Positions 38,043-46,400 of a stretch of 64,000 bases of DNA are shown here, one piece after another. Below the pieces are notes generated by a model. The model worked only from the letters and a program-made list of their open reading frames with translations, was not told the origin of the DNA and did no database searches. Position 1 is the first letter of the stretch, and the number at the start of each line of letters is the position of its first letter. The position numbers were made by a program, and so were the translations under genes. The DNA comes from Planctomycetaceae bacterium (lineage in GTDB: Bacteria; Planctomycetota; Planctomycetia; Pirellulales; UBA1268), in assembly GCA_947449135.1 (NCBI GenBank), contig CANFQO010000006.1, positions 1 through 64,000 on the forward strand, given 5' to 3'.

Positions 38043-38072
38043 ATTCTACTACCCCGAGCACTTAGGAGTTAA
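38043..38072 (-). promoter_or_regulatory. candidate sigma-70 promoter of module 4
   Basis: On the minus strand TTAACT (38067-38072) and TAGAAT (38043-38048) are spaced by 18 bases, about 44 bases before the ATG at 37999. Four of six -35 and five of six -10 positions match consensus. Confidence 0.45.
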
Positions 38073-38096
38073 CTGTTTCGAATGCAGATTCCGTGA

Positions 38097-38301
38097 GGGG
38101 CTGACCGGGCCCCAAGAGCCGGCGTTGCTGACAAGCGCAGGCAGGCTGCCGGAGCGCAGTCAGCATCGAGTGAGCGGAGGCGGTGCCATGAGCCGGGCTT
38201 CGCCCGGCGAACGTAAGCCGGAGGCGACGCCGGGACGGCGGCGACGGCGCGAAAGCCGCAAGGCCATAGCGAACGTCCGGCGATGGGGTTCGGTCAGCCC
38301 C
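38097..38301 (+). ncRNA. candidate structured RNA or palindromic mobile element, unknown class
   Basis: Lies in the 410-base gene-free stretch 38000-38409. Its ends (38097-38114 and 38284-38301) can form an uninterrupted 18-bp stem; 16 pairs are Watson-Crick and two are G-U only if the plus strand is transcribed. Inside are an arm TGCTGAC-AA-GCGC...GCGC-A-GTCAGCA (38126-38165), a perfect GCCGGGC-TTC-GCCCGGC hairpin (38192-38208), and further GC-rich palindromes to about 38265. No known RNA class was recognised: core sequences of tmRNA, RNase P, SRP and 6S are absent. It may instead be a non-autonomous inverted-repeat element. The rest of the gap holds the module-4 promoter and nothing else evident. 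Confidence 0.4.
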
Positions 38302-38409
38302 GAACCGCCGCCAAATTGTGAGGTGCAAGCGTCAACTATTGGATGCTCCCCGTAGGAACACGGTCCACGGCGTCTTCCGAAGAGCCCGACGGTTGACGAT
38401 CCGGCTCGT

Positions 38410-39828
38410 CTACCCCGGCAGATATTTGGTTGTGGACGGCTTTGGGTCGATGATCGCCGCTGCCTCGGGAAGCCCCACGGCAGAGCAGGTGGCCGCATCC
38501 CACGCGATCGGCTGCTGCATCCGCAGGGCCAGCACGCCGAGCATGCCCACCTCGGTGATCCGGGCGCCAATTTCAAACGGCGAATAGGTCTTCGCATTGC
38601 CGGCACAGGCCAACACCCACTCAAACATGTGGGAGTTGTTGACCTTGCTCCACCGCGGCCGCTCCCCCTTTGCCACCCGGGCCGGATCCCACTTGAGTGT
38701 TTCGGTATCGATTCTCGGCTGTGTCTTTTCGAGCCTTGCCACCTCCGGCTGATCGGCTCCGCGAAACTCATCCGCCCCCTTCAGCCGCACCTGGCAGTCG
38801 GTGTTCCACAGTCCGGCCGACAGCGTTCCCTCGGTCCCCACCAGCATGCAGCCGGTCGATCCGGCCGCTCCGCGCGTCACCTCCTCCGGCGGAGGATTGT
38901 CTTTGCCGGAGTGGAAAAAGACCTTCACTGCGCCGCGGTCGCCCTTGGGGGCGAAGTCGTAGCGGATCGTGCAGCGGGTGGGATACGACTCATGCCCCAG
39001 ATCATCCCCAGTCGCTTCGATCCGCGTGGGGGCATCGAGGTCGAGTGCCCGGTAAGCCAACTGAAACCCGTGGCAGCAGAAATCGGCGATCGACCCGCCA
39101 CCGAAGTCGTACCAGCCCCGCCAACTCCCTGGATGGTAGATGCCTGCCTTATAAGGACGGGCCGGCGCCGCTCCGAGCCAGAAGTCCCAGTCGAGCCCTT
39201 CGGGAATCGGATCGCTATCTGCGGGGCGGTCGACTCCATTGGGCCAGCCATGCGCCGGATGCCAGACATGCACTTCCCCGATCGGCCCGAGCAGCCCCGA
39301 CCGCACCACCTCGAAGCTGCGTCGAAACCCTTCGGTCGAGCAGCCCTGATTGCCCGTCTGTGTCGCCTGCCCGGGATGATCGATCGCGAGCTTCTCAAGT
39401 GCCCGGCATTCGGCCACCGAATGCGCCAGCGGCTTCTCACAATAGACATGCTTGCCAGCGGCGAGCGCAGCTCGGCAGATCGGCACATGCCAGTGGTCGG
39501 GCGTGCCGATGATCACGCCATCCACACCGCTTTCCTTCGTCAGCAGGTCGCGGTAGTCGGCATAGACCCGCGCCTCTGCGAGTTCCCCCATCTTCCGGGC
39601 GACCTCGATCTGCTGCCGGTCGACATCGCAGATCGCCACGATCTGCTGATCGAGCTTGGCCAACTCCGGCACCAGATAGTTCCGCATCTGGCCCCCCATG
39701 CCGATGCAAGCGAACGTCAGCGGCTTGTCAGCCGATCTCTCTACTGCCCGTGACATGCAGGCGGGCAACGCCGCGGAGGCGACGGCGGTCGATTGGACAA
39801 AACGACGACGGGAAAGCAGACGCGACAC
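38410..39828 (-). CDS. Gfo/Idh/MocA family oxidoreductase, Tat-exported
   Basis: A 472-residue protein. The Tat-type signal LLSRRRFVQSTAVASAALPA opens the protein. The Rossmann domain begins with KPLTFACIGMGGQMRNYL and has VDGVIIGTPDHWHVPICRAALAAG and VYCEKPLAHSVAECRALE, the EKP motif of the family. The substrate-binding domain follows, including CCHGFQLAYRALDLDAP. Members oxidise or epimerise sugars with NAD(P). The GTG start at 39828 is supported by GGAGG six bases upstream. It is divergent from the sigma factor gene, with a 247-base gap containing two GGATCCTCGA direct repeats (39858-39867, 39886-39895). Confidence 0.92.
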   Translation of the reverse strand: MSRLLSRRRFVQSTAVASAALPACMSRAVERSADKPLTFACIGMGGQMRNYLVPELAKLDQQIVAICDVDRQQIEVARKMGELAEARVYADYRDLLTKESGVDGVIIGTPDHWHVPICRAALAAGKHVYCEKPLAHSVAECRALEKLAIDHPGQATQTGNQGCSTEGFRRSFEVVRSGLLGPIGEVHVWHPAHGWPNGVDRPADSDPIPEGLDWDFWLGAAPARPYKAGIYHPGSWRGWYDFGGGSIADFCCHGFQLAYRALDLDAPTRIEATGDDLGHESYPTRCTIRYDFAPKGDRGAVKVFFHSGKDNPPPEEVTRGAAGSTGCMLVGTEGTLSAGLWNTDCQVRLKGADEFRGADQPEVARLEKTQPRIDTETLKWDPARVAKGERPRWSKVNNSHMFEWVLACAGNAKTYSPFEIGARITEVGMLGVLALRMQQPIAWDAATCSAVGLPEAAAIIDPKPSTTKYLPG

Positions 39829-40075
39829 AGACCACCTCCAGAGTGTTTTCGTGCGTGGATCCTCGACATCAATTCATCGACATTGGATCCTCGATAGCGG
39901 CCACCACGGCAAGACCATCCGTTCAGCCGCCAGCGGATTGGACATTTTCTCGGCTGGGAAAGCGAGTGATTGCCCCTCAGAGGGCGGGAAGCCGCCGGAA
40001 CAAACAGCTTCTTTTGTGCGGAAAATAAAAATGTCCAGATCTCGAAGCTCGAAGCGGACTACTCTCAGAAGGACC

Positions 40076-40627
40076 ATGGACGACTCCGATGCCCACGCCC
40101 GGTTCACCCGGCTGCTGCAGGACCACCAGCCCGACATTCTCCGGTCTGTCCGGCTGCTGGTGCCCCACGCTGCCGACGCCCAGGAGATCGTGCAGGAGAC
40201 GTCCGTCGCTCTCTGGAAACAGTTTGCCACCTACGACCCCAGCCGGTCGTTTGGGCAGTGGGCGCGGGGCTTCGCCAGAATCGAGGTGCTGCGCTTCAAA
40301 AGAAAGCGAAGCCGACGGCCGGTGCTCTCGGAACAGGCTTTGGAACTCCTGGCGACGACCGAGCTGGAGATGGCGGCAGAACTGGATGACCGGACCGAAC
40401 ACCTCCGCGAGTGCCTCGCCCGCCTTCCCACGCAGCAACGCAGGATGATCCACCACTACTACAGCGAGGAGATGGATGTGGCTGCGATATCGGCAGCCCA
40501 GTCCCGCACTGTGGAGGCAGTCTACAAGTCGCTGCAGCGGGTCAGACGCACGCTGCTGGACTGCATCGAACGCAAACTGAACCAGCCCACCTTGGATCAA
40601 CACACACCGGTGCGGAATCGACCATGA
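40076..40627 (+). CDS. ECF-type sigma-70 factor (Rhodopirellula/Verrucomicrobium family)
   Basis: About 183 residues. Region 2 spans roughly 10-80 (DILRSVRLLVPHAADAQEIVQETSVALWKQF, then FGQWARGFARIEVLRFKRK), and region 4 about 110-170 (LPTQQRRMIHHYYSEEMDVAAISAAQSRTVEAVYKSLQRVRRTL), whose helix-turn-helix recognises the -35 element. It overlaps the next gene by ATGA, a coupling typical of ECF sigma/anti-sigma pairs. ATG 40076 (AAGG just upstream) and ATG 40031 are both plausible starts. It probably directs transcription of the downstream cluster and perhaps its own gene, in response to an extracytoplasmic signal relayed by the FecR-like partner. Confidence 0.92.
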   Translation: MDDSDAHARFTRLLQDHQPDILRSVRLLVPHAADAQEIVQETSVALWKQFATYDPSRSFGQWARGFARIEVLRFKRKRSRRPVLSEQALELLATTELEMAAELDDRTEHLRECLARLPTQQRRMIHHYYSEEMDVAAISAAQSRTVEAVYKSLQRVRRTLLDCIERKLNQPTLDQHTPVRNRP

Positions 40628-42033
40628 ATCTCGCCGACCTCGAGACGTTGATCCACAGCCACCTCGACGGCCGCATCACGGCCTCCGAGATGGAACAGCT
40701 GTCTCACGAACTGGAGACAGACTCCCAGTCCCGGCGGGTCTACCTGCGACTGGCTCATCTCCACGCCTCCCTGGGGTCGCTCGAGCCGCCTGATCGCGAG
40801 GCTCTCGAAGCGGCTGGTTTATCCAGCGCTGCCCAGCCGTGGCATGCCACTCGACCAACGCGAGCCGCGCAGATTGCGGTGCCTCTTGCCGCACTCCTGC
40901 TCACCGGGCTTGTCCTGCTGATGTGGCAGCCGTGGAGGCGGGAACCAGCACCCGAAGAGGTGGCCACTCCGACATCAATCGCCCGGCTCGCGAGCCTAAA
41001 AAACTGCCGCTGGGTCAACCCGCAGACTCTCTTCCAGGAAGGAGACCGTCTGGCGGCAGGCCAGCGGCTGGAACTCGCCTCGGGAGAGGCGCAAATTGAG
41101 TTTGATCACGGGGCGGTCGTGGTGCTCTCAGCACCGGCGATTTTCGACATCGTCTCGTCGCACGACACGTTCCTGATGCTGGGTCACGTTCAGGCTGAAG
41201 CCAACACGGAGGCGTCGCATGGGTTCTGTGTGCGGACCCGCACGGCCCGGTTTATTGACTTCGGCACGGCGTTCTCGGCGGTGGCGGCAGCGGATGGCCA
41301 TAGCCAGGTGGAAGTGACTTCCGGAATGGTGGAAGTGCAACTGGCCAACACGTCCGCCCGCCACATGCTGCGGGCTGGGGAATCGATGGGGATCGAGCCA
41401 GGCCAGTCGGCAGCGACTACCCGCATCGAAAGCGGCGACGGCACTGCGGCGTTTCGGTTCCCCACGATCGAGCCCCCTTCCGCCGCCGACCATGCCGATC
41501 GGTCGCAGGGGCTGGCGGTGCTTTCCTGCCGGCGCGGTGAACTCGACGGGCGGAGCGGTCCGCTCGACGTGCTCCGCGACGGAAAGGGGCAATCCCAGGC
41601 CGATGCTCCCGAGGAAAGCCTCTTTTTCAGAACGGATGAGGCGGGGCTGTTGCTGCTCGACCTCGGCCGGGCTCTGCCGATCACTCGGATCAACACCTAT
41701 AGCTGGCACCAGGACCACGGCTCCGACACCAACCGGATCCGGGCCACGCAGAAGTTTTATCTCTACGGCTCCGCGGAGGCCGAACCTCCCGGCACAGACG
41801 GCCCACTGGCCGAACAGGGCTGGGTGTTGCTGGGACGGGTGAACACCGACGAATTCTTCGATGTCTCGCAGCCACGCAACCGGCCGGAGCAGCAGGCCAC
41901 GTCGATCGCCGCTCCCCGCGGCGCCATCGGCACCTACCGCCACCTGCTCTGGGATGTCCGCCCCAGCCGCAGCGGCACGCAGACCGTGGAAGACAGCACG
42001 TTCTATGGAGAGATCGATGTCTATGTGGAATGA
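40624..42033 (+). CDS. FecR-domain transmembrane regulator, probable partner of the ECF sigma factor
   Basis: A 469-residue protein. The N-terminal ~75 residues are helical and cytoplasmic (LETLIHSHLDGRITASEMEQL, LETDSQSRRVYLRLAHLHAS), resembling a sigma-binding region. One membrane segment lies at about residues 83-103 (AVPLAALLLTGLVLLMW). A FecR-like beta domain spans about 130-240 (GDRLAAGQRLELASGEAQI, GAVVVLSAPAIFDI, FIDFGTAFSAV), and a C-terminal galactose-binding/discoidin-like sandwich about 330-469 (LLLDLGRALPITRINTYSWH). The start overlaps the sigma factor stop, giving translational coupling. The periplasmic carbohydrate-binding-like domain suggests it senses a sugar ligand (inference). 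Confidence 0.87.
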   Translation: MNLADLETLIHSHLDGRITASEMEQLSHELETDSQSRRVYLRLAHLHASLGSLEPPDREALEAAGLSSAAQPWHATRPTRAAQIAVPLAALLLTGLVLLMWQPWRREPAPEEVATPTSIARLASLKNCRWVNPQTLFQEGDRLAAGQRLELASGEAQIEFDHGAVVVLSAPAIFDIVSSHDTFLMLGHVQAEANTEASHGFCVRTRTARFIDFGTAFSAVAAADGHSQVEVTSGMVEVQLANTSARHMLRAGESMGIEPGQSAATTRIESGDGTAAFRFPTIEPPSAADHADRSQGLAVLSCRRGELDGRSGPLDVLRDGKGQSQADAPEESLFFRTDEAGLLLLDLGRALPITRINTYSWHQDHGSDTNRIRATQKFYLYGSAEAEPPGTDGPLAEQGWVLLGRVNTDEFFDVSQPRNRPEQQATSIAAPRGAIGTYRHLLWDVRPSRSGTQTVEDSTFYGEIDVYVE

Positions 42034-42063
42034 CACCCATACAAACACAAGGAAGCAACGCCC

Positions 42064-43383
42064 ATGCCCAACACCCCGAATCGTTCGACCCGTCGAGCGT
42101 GGCTGAAAGACACTGCCGCCATCAGCACGGCGCTGGCCGCTCCCAATCTGCTCGGCCTGCCTGCCGTTCACGCGGCCGGGGACGACCGCATCCGTGTGGG
42201 GCTCGTCGGCTGCGGCGGCCGGGGCATGGGTGCCGCCAGCCAGACGTTGAGCGTGGCCGGCTCAAACGTCGTGCTCACCGCGGTGGCCGATGCGTTTGAG
42301 CAGCGGGCTCTGGCGGCGCCCGCCAGCCTCAAGGAAATGCATGGCGACAAAGTGGACGTGCCGGTGGAGCGACGATTCTTCGGGTTCGATGCCCACCGGC
42401 AGCTGCTGGAACACTGTGATCTGGTGCTCCTCTGCACGCCGCCGTCCTTCCGGCCGTTTCAGTTTCAGGCAGCCGTGGAAGCGGGCAAGCATGTGTTCAT
42501 GGAAAAGCCGATCTGCGTCGATGCCTTCGGGGCGAGGATGGCGCTGGCGGCCGCCGCAGAAGCCGACCGGAAAAACCTCAAGGTGGTGATGGGGCTGCAG
42601 AAGCGGTACGAGCCCTGGTATCAGGAGACCGTGCAGCGGGTGCGGGACGGTGCCATCGGCGAGATCACGAGCGCGCAGGTGTACCGGATGGCCGGACCGA
42701 TGTGGTACAAGACCCGCGAGGCGGGCGCCAGCGAGCTCGCGTTTCAGGTGAACAACTGGACGCACTTCAACTGGCTCTGCCCCGGCGTGCAGGTGGAGGG
42801 GCACGTTCACGAGCTCGATATCGTCAACTGGCTCCTCGATGCCCATCCGGTGAGCGCATCCGGTATGGGTGGGCAGCAGGGGCAGCCCCGCGATCTCCCC
42901 AGCCAGGTGTTCGATCATTTCTCGATCGAGTATCGCTATCCCAACGACGTGGTGGTCAACAGCCAGTCGCGGCAGATGCCCGGCTGCAAGAACGACGTCC
43001 GCGAGGAATACCGCGGCACCAAGGGGATCCTGCGGGCGCCGATGGGGGAGATGCGTGACTACTCCGGCAACCTGATCTGGCGGTACGAGCCCACCAGCAA
43101 GAAAACGCCCAATCCCTACCAGATCGAGCACGATGTGCTGCATGCGGCGATCCGCAGCGGCCAGCCACTCAACAACGGCCACTACGGCGCCACCAGCAGC
43201 TTCACCGCAGTGCTGGGGATGTATGCCGCACTGACCGGTGAGGAGATGGGCTGGGATGCAGCATTGGCCCTGTCCCACCGGACGATGCCCGAGAACCTCT
43301 CCTGGGAGACTCCCGCGCCGGTCGTGCCCGACGCCGATGGGCAATACCCGCTGCCCGTCCCGGGTGTTTTCAAACTGGTGTGA
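42064..43383 (+). CDS. Gfo/Idh/MocA family oxidoreductase, Tat-exported
   Basis: A 439-residue protein. The signal STRRAWLKDTAAISTALAAPN is Tat-like. The Rossmann domain opens with DDRIRVGLVGCGGRGMGAAS and contains CDLVLLCTPPSFRPFQFQAA and HVFMEKPICVDAFGARMALAA (EKP motif). The C-terminal domain includes NNWTHFNWLCPGVQVEGHVH, which positions a likely catalytic His, and EHDVLHAAIRSGQPLNNGHYG. The gene starts 30 bases after the FecR-like gene with AAGGAAG eight bases before the ATG, indicating operon membership. It most likely oxidises a sugar in the periplasm with a tightly bound nicotinamide cofactor. Confidence 0.93.
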   Translation: MPNTPNRSTRRAWLKDTAAISTALAAPNLLGLPAVHAAGDDRIRVGLVGCGGRGMGAASQTLSVAGSNVVLTAVADAFEQRALAAPASLKEMHGDKVDVPVERRFFGFDAHRQLLEHCDLVLLCTPPSFRPFQFQAAVEAGKHVFMEKPICVDAFGARMALAAAAEADRKNLKVVMGLQKRYEPWYQETVQRVRDGAIGEITSAQVYRMAGPMWYKTREAGASELAFQVNNWTHFNWLCPGVQVEGHVHELDIVNWLLDAHPVSASGMGGQQGQPRDLPSQVFDHFSIEYRYPNDVVVNSQSRQMPGCKNDVREEYRGTKGILRAPMGEMRDYSGNLIWRYEPTSKKTPNPYQIEHDVLHAAIRSGQPLNNGHYGATSSFTAVLGMYAALTGEEMGWDAALALSHRTMPENLSWETPAPVVPDADGQYPLPVPGVFKLV

Positions 43384-43414
43384 TCCGCTGCTTGCTGCAA
43401 TGGAAACGAGTTTC

Positions 43415-46400
43415 ATGAATCCTCTTCGTCTCTGTGGGCTGCTGGTGGAGCATCGTCTGACAGTCTTCGCGCAGTTCGTCCTGATGGTGGCCTGCCTGCC
43501 GGCAGTGGCTGCAGAACCGGAGCCCGCCAGATCAACGGATGACCGACCGCTCCGCGCCCTCTGGCTCGGGGTTCCGCATGCCGATGTCACACCTGATCTC
43601 CTGGTCGAGCGGATCAAACGGCATCTCGACTGCGAGATCGTCGTCCGACAGGACTGGCAGCAGGCCCTGCGCGAGCCCGATTTCGCGGCCGGTTTTGCGG
43701 CGGTGATCTATTCGCCGTGCGATCCGGAATGCCGCGACATGGAACTGGTCAATCGGGCGTTGGCCACGGCGAACAGCGGCGTGGGCACGGTGTTTGTCCA
43801 CTGCGCGATGCACACGTTTCGCCACGTGCCGGAGTGGACGCAGCTGCTGGGGCTGCGAACGATCACGCATGATGGCTACCGGCCGCTCGAGCTGAAGGCC
43901 CCCGCCGACCCGCCTCCGTTCTTCGCTGGCCTGCCGGCCACCTGGCAGACCGAAGGCGACGAACTCTACCCCCACGACGCTCTTCTGGATGGTGTGACAC
44001 CGCTGCTGAAAGCCTACAGCGTCGAACGGCAGGCCGATCATGTCGTGGCCTGGACACACAATTATGGCCAGGGACGGGTGTTTGGCATGTCGCTCGGCCA
44101 CGATCTCAAGACGGTCGACGCGCTTCCCTATCAGCAGTTGCTGGCGCGAGGGCTTGCATGGGCGGCAGGGCGGAAAGAGCCGGTTGGCGCCCGCACTCCT
44201 CTCGCCGGAAAGGAAGCGACGTCATTCACCCTGCGGAATGGCGACCGGGTGGTATTCCTCGGCGACACGCTCATCGAACGCGAAGGGACAGACGGTGAAC
44301 TGGAGGCCCGACTCACTGCCGCGTTTCCCGGCGTGCAGGCCACGTTCCGCAATCTCGGCTGGAGCGGCGACACGCCGACCGGCCTGTCACGCGGGTCGAT
44401 CGAAACTGGCCCCGATCGGTTCGCTGTTCTGAAGAACCAACTGGCTGCCGCCCGGCCCACGGTGCTGTTCATCGGCTACTCCGACACTACCGGCATTCGC
44501 CCGCTGATCGCGGCGGCCCGAGAGATCGAGCCCTCTGTCCGCTGCGTGCTCGTGTCGCCCATCAGGCCCGAGCCCCTTGGCCCCCCCTGGCCCGACATGG
44601 CTCCACGAACAACCGCAGCGGCCGCTGCCACGGCAGAACTGCGGAGCATCGCCGAGGAACTTTCCCTGCGGCTGGTCTCTTTTTTCGATGGCGTGCCGGC
44701 CGGGCAACGCGGGCTCACCGACAACGGTATCCATTGGAATGCCGAGGGCTACCGGACGGGTGCTGCGATCATGGCAGAGCAGTTGGCCTTACCAGCCACG
44801 ACGCTCACGGCCGCCCAGCAGAAATCGCTGCGAGAGGCGATCGTCGCCAAAAATAGATTCCATTTTTTCCAGTGGCGGTTTCAGAACTGGATGTATCTGG
44901 CCGGGTCGCGTCGAGCGGAGCAAGGACGCATGACGGCGGAACTCCCGCTCTTCGATGCATCGATCACGGCGGCCGAATCCCGCATCGGCAGGCTCGCCCG
45001 CGGTGAGGCGGTGCCGGTGGCTGATGAGCCAGCGCAGCCGGAGGCGATCGAACCGCAGCGGCCGCTGCCGGAGTTTCAGCTCGCGGACGGCGTGCAGATC
45101 GAACTCTTTGCCGAAAACCCGTTGATCGGCAAGCCGGTGCAGATCTCGTTTGACGAGCGTGGGCGGATGTGGGTCGTCTGCTCGTCCTCCTATCCGCAGG
45201 CCAGCCCGACTGCCCTGCCCGACGACCGGATCTACGTGCTGGAAGACACCGACCGCGACGGCGTGGCCGACACCTCCACGCTGTTTGCCGATGGCCTCAC
45301 GATTCCCTGCGGCGCCGAGCCAGCCAACGGAGGCTGCTATGTGGCCGCCAGCACGGAACTGCTGTTTCTGAAAGACACCGATGGCGACGGAAAAGCTGAT
45401 TCACGACGCGTCGTGCTCAGCGGCTTTGGCACCGACGACACGCATCACCTGATCCATTCACTCCGCTACGAGCCGGACGGCTGCCTCTCTTTCAACCAGT
45501 CGCTCTTCATCCGCACGAATGTCGAAACGCCCCAGGGCACCGTGCGTGCAGAGCGGGCCAATGTGTGGCGGTTCGATCCTCGCGACGGTAGCCTTCGCAC
45601 GGTAGCGCACGGCTGGATCAACCCTTGGTCGCGAGCCGTCGATGCCCATGGCAACTATTTCACTGACGACAACGCCGGCCGCGGCATCATGTGGACGTTC
45701 CGCGATTCGGTCCACGATCTTGGGTCGGCGCCGCGGATGGCCCCCGCCGCCGGGCCGGAGGGCTCCCCCAAACTGTGCGGCCTGGAGGTGCTCGAAGGCG
45801 AGCATTTTCCTGATTCGTGGCAGGGCCACATGATCGCCGGTTCCCACACCGGCCTGGCACTTCTGCACTATGACGTCACTGACCGCGGGGCAGGCTTCGG
45901 CGCGACGCAACTGCCCGATCTGGTCCGGTCGCAGGACAAATCATTCCGTCCGGTCGACGTGCGGCTGGGGCCCGATGGCGCGCTCTATGTTGCCGACTGG
46001 ACCAACCCGATCATCAACCACGGCGAGGTCGATTTTCGTGATCCGAGACGCGATCTCGTTCACGGTCGGATCTGGCGGGTGAGCATGAAGGACCGACCAC
46101 CGGCCCGCTGGCAGCCGCTGTCAGGCCTTACCAATCTGCAACTCTGCGACCAGCTCGCGACGCCGAATGCGTGGGCCCAGTATCAAGCGCGACGACTCCT
46201 CATGGAACAGGGAGCCGCGGTGCTGCCAACGGTGCGGGAGTGGGCTGCCCGACACTCCGACGAGATGGCGGGGCTGGAGGCGCTCTGGGTCTGCGAATCG
46301 GTCAACCAGTGGGATGAAGCATTGCTCGACAGGAATCTGCGGGCCGGCGATGGGAGGATCCGCGCCGCGGCCACGCGGGTGCTCAGCCGTTCGATCGCTG

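Noticed and set aside
38188-38213. Hammerhead ribozyme
   Set aside because: ATGAG-stem-CGAA resembles the core around helix II, but the essential CUG preceding AUGA reads GCC, so the core is not formed.
38097-38301. tmRNA, RNase P, SRP or 6S RNA identity for the structured region
   Set aside because: The GGGGCTGA start recalls tmRNA, but the tRNA-like 3' end with TTCGA and CCA is absent, and no conserved core of the other RNAs is present.
43238-43414. N-terminal extension of the multidomain dehydrogenase
   Set aside because: It overlaps the coding end of the oxidoreductase gene in another frame and precedes a proper signal peptide at 43415.
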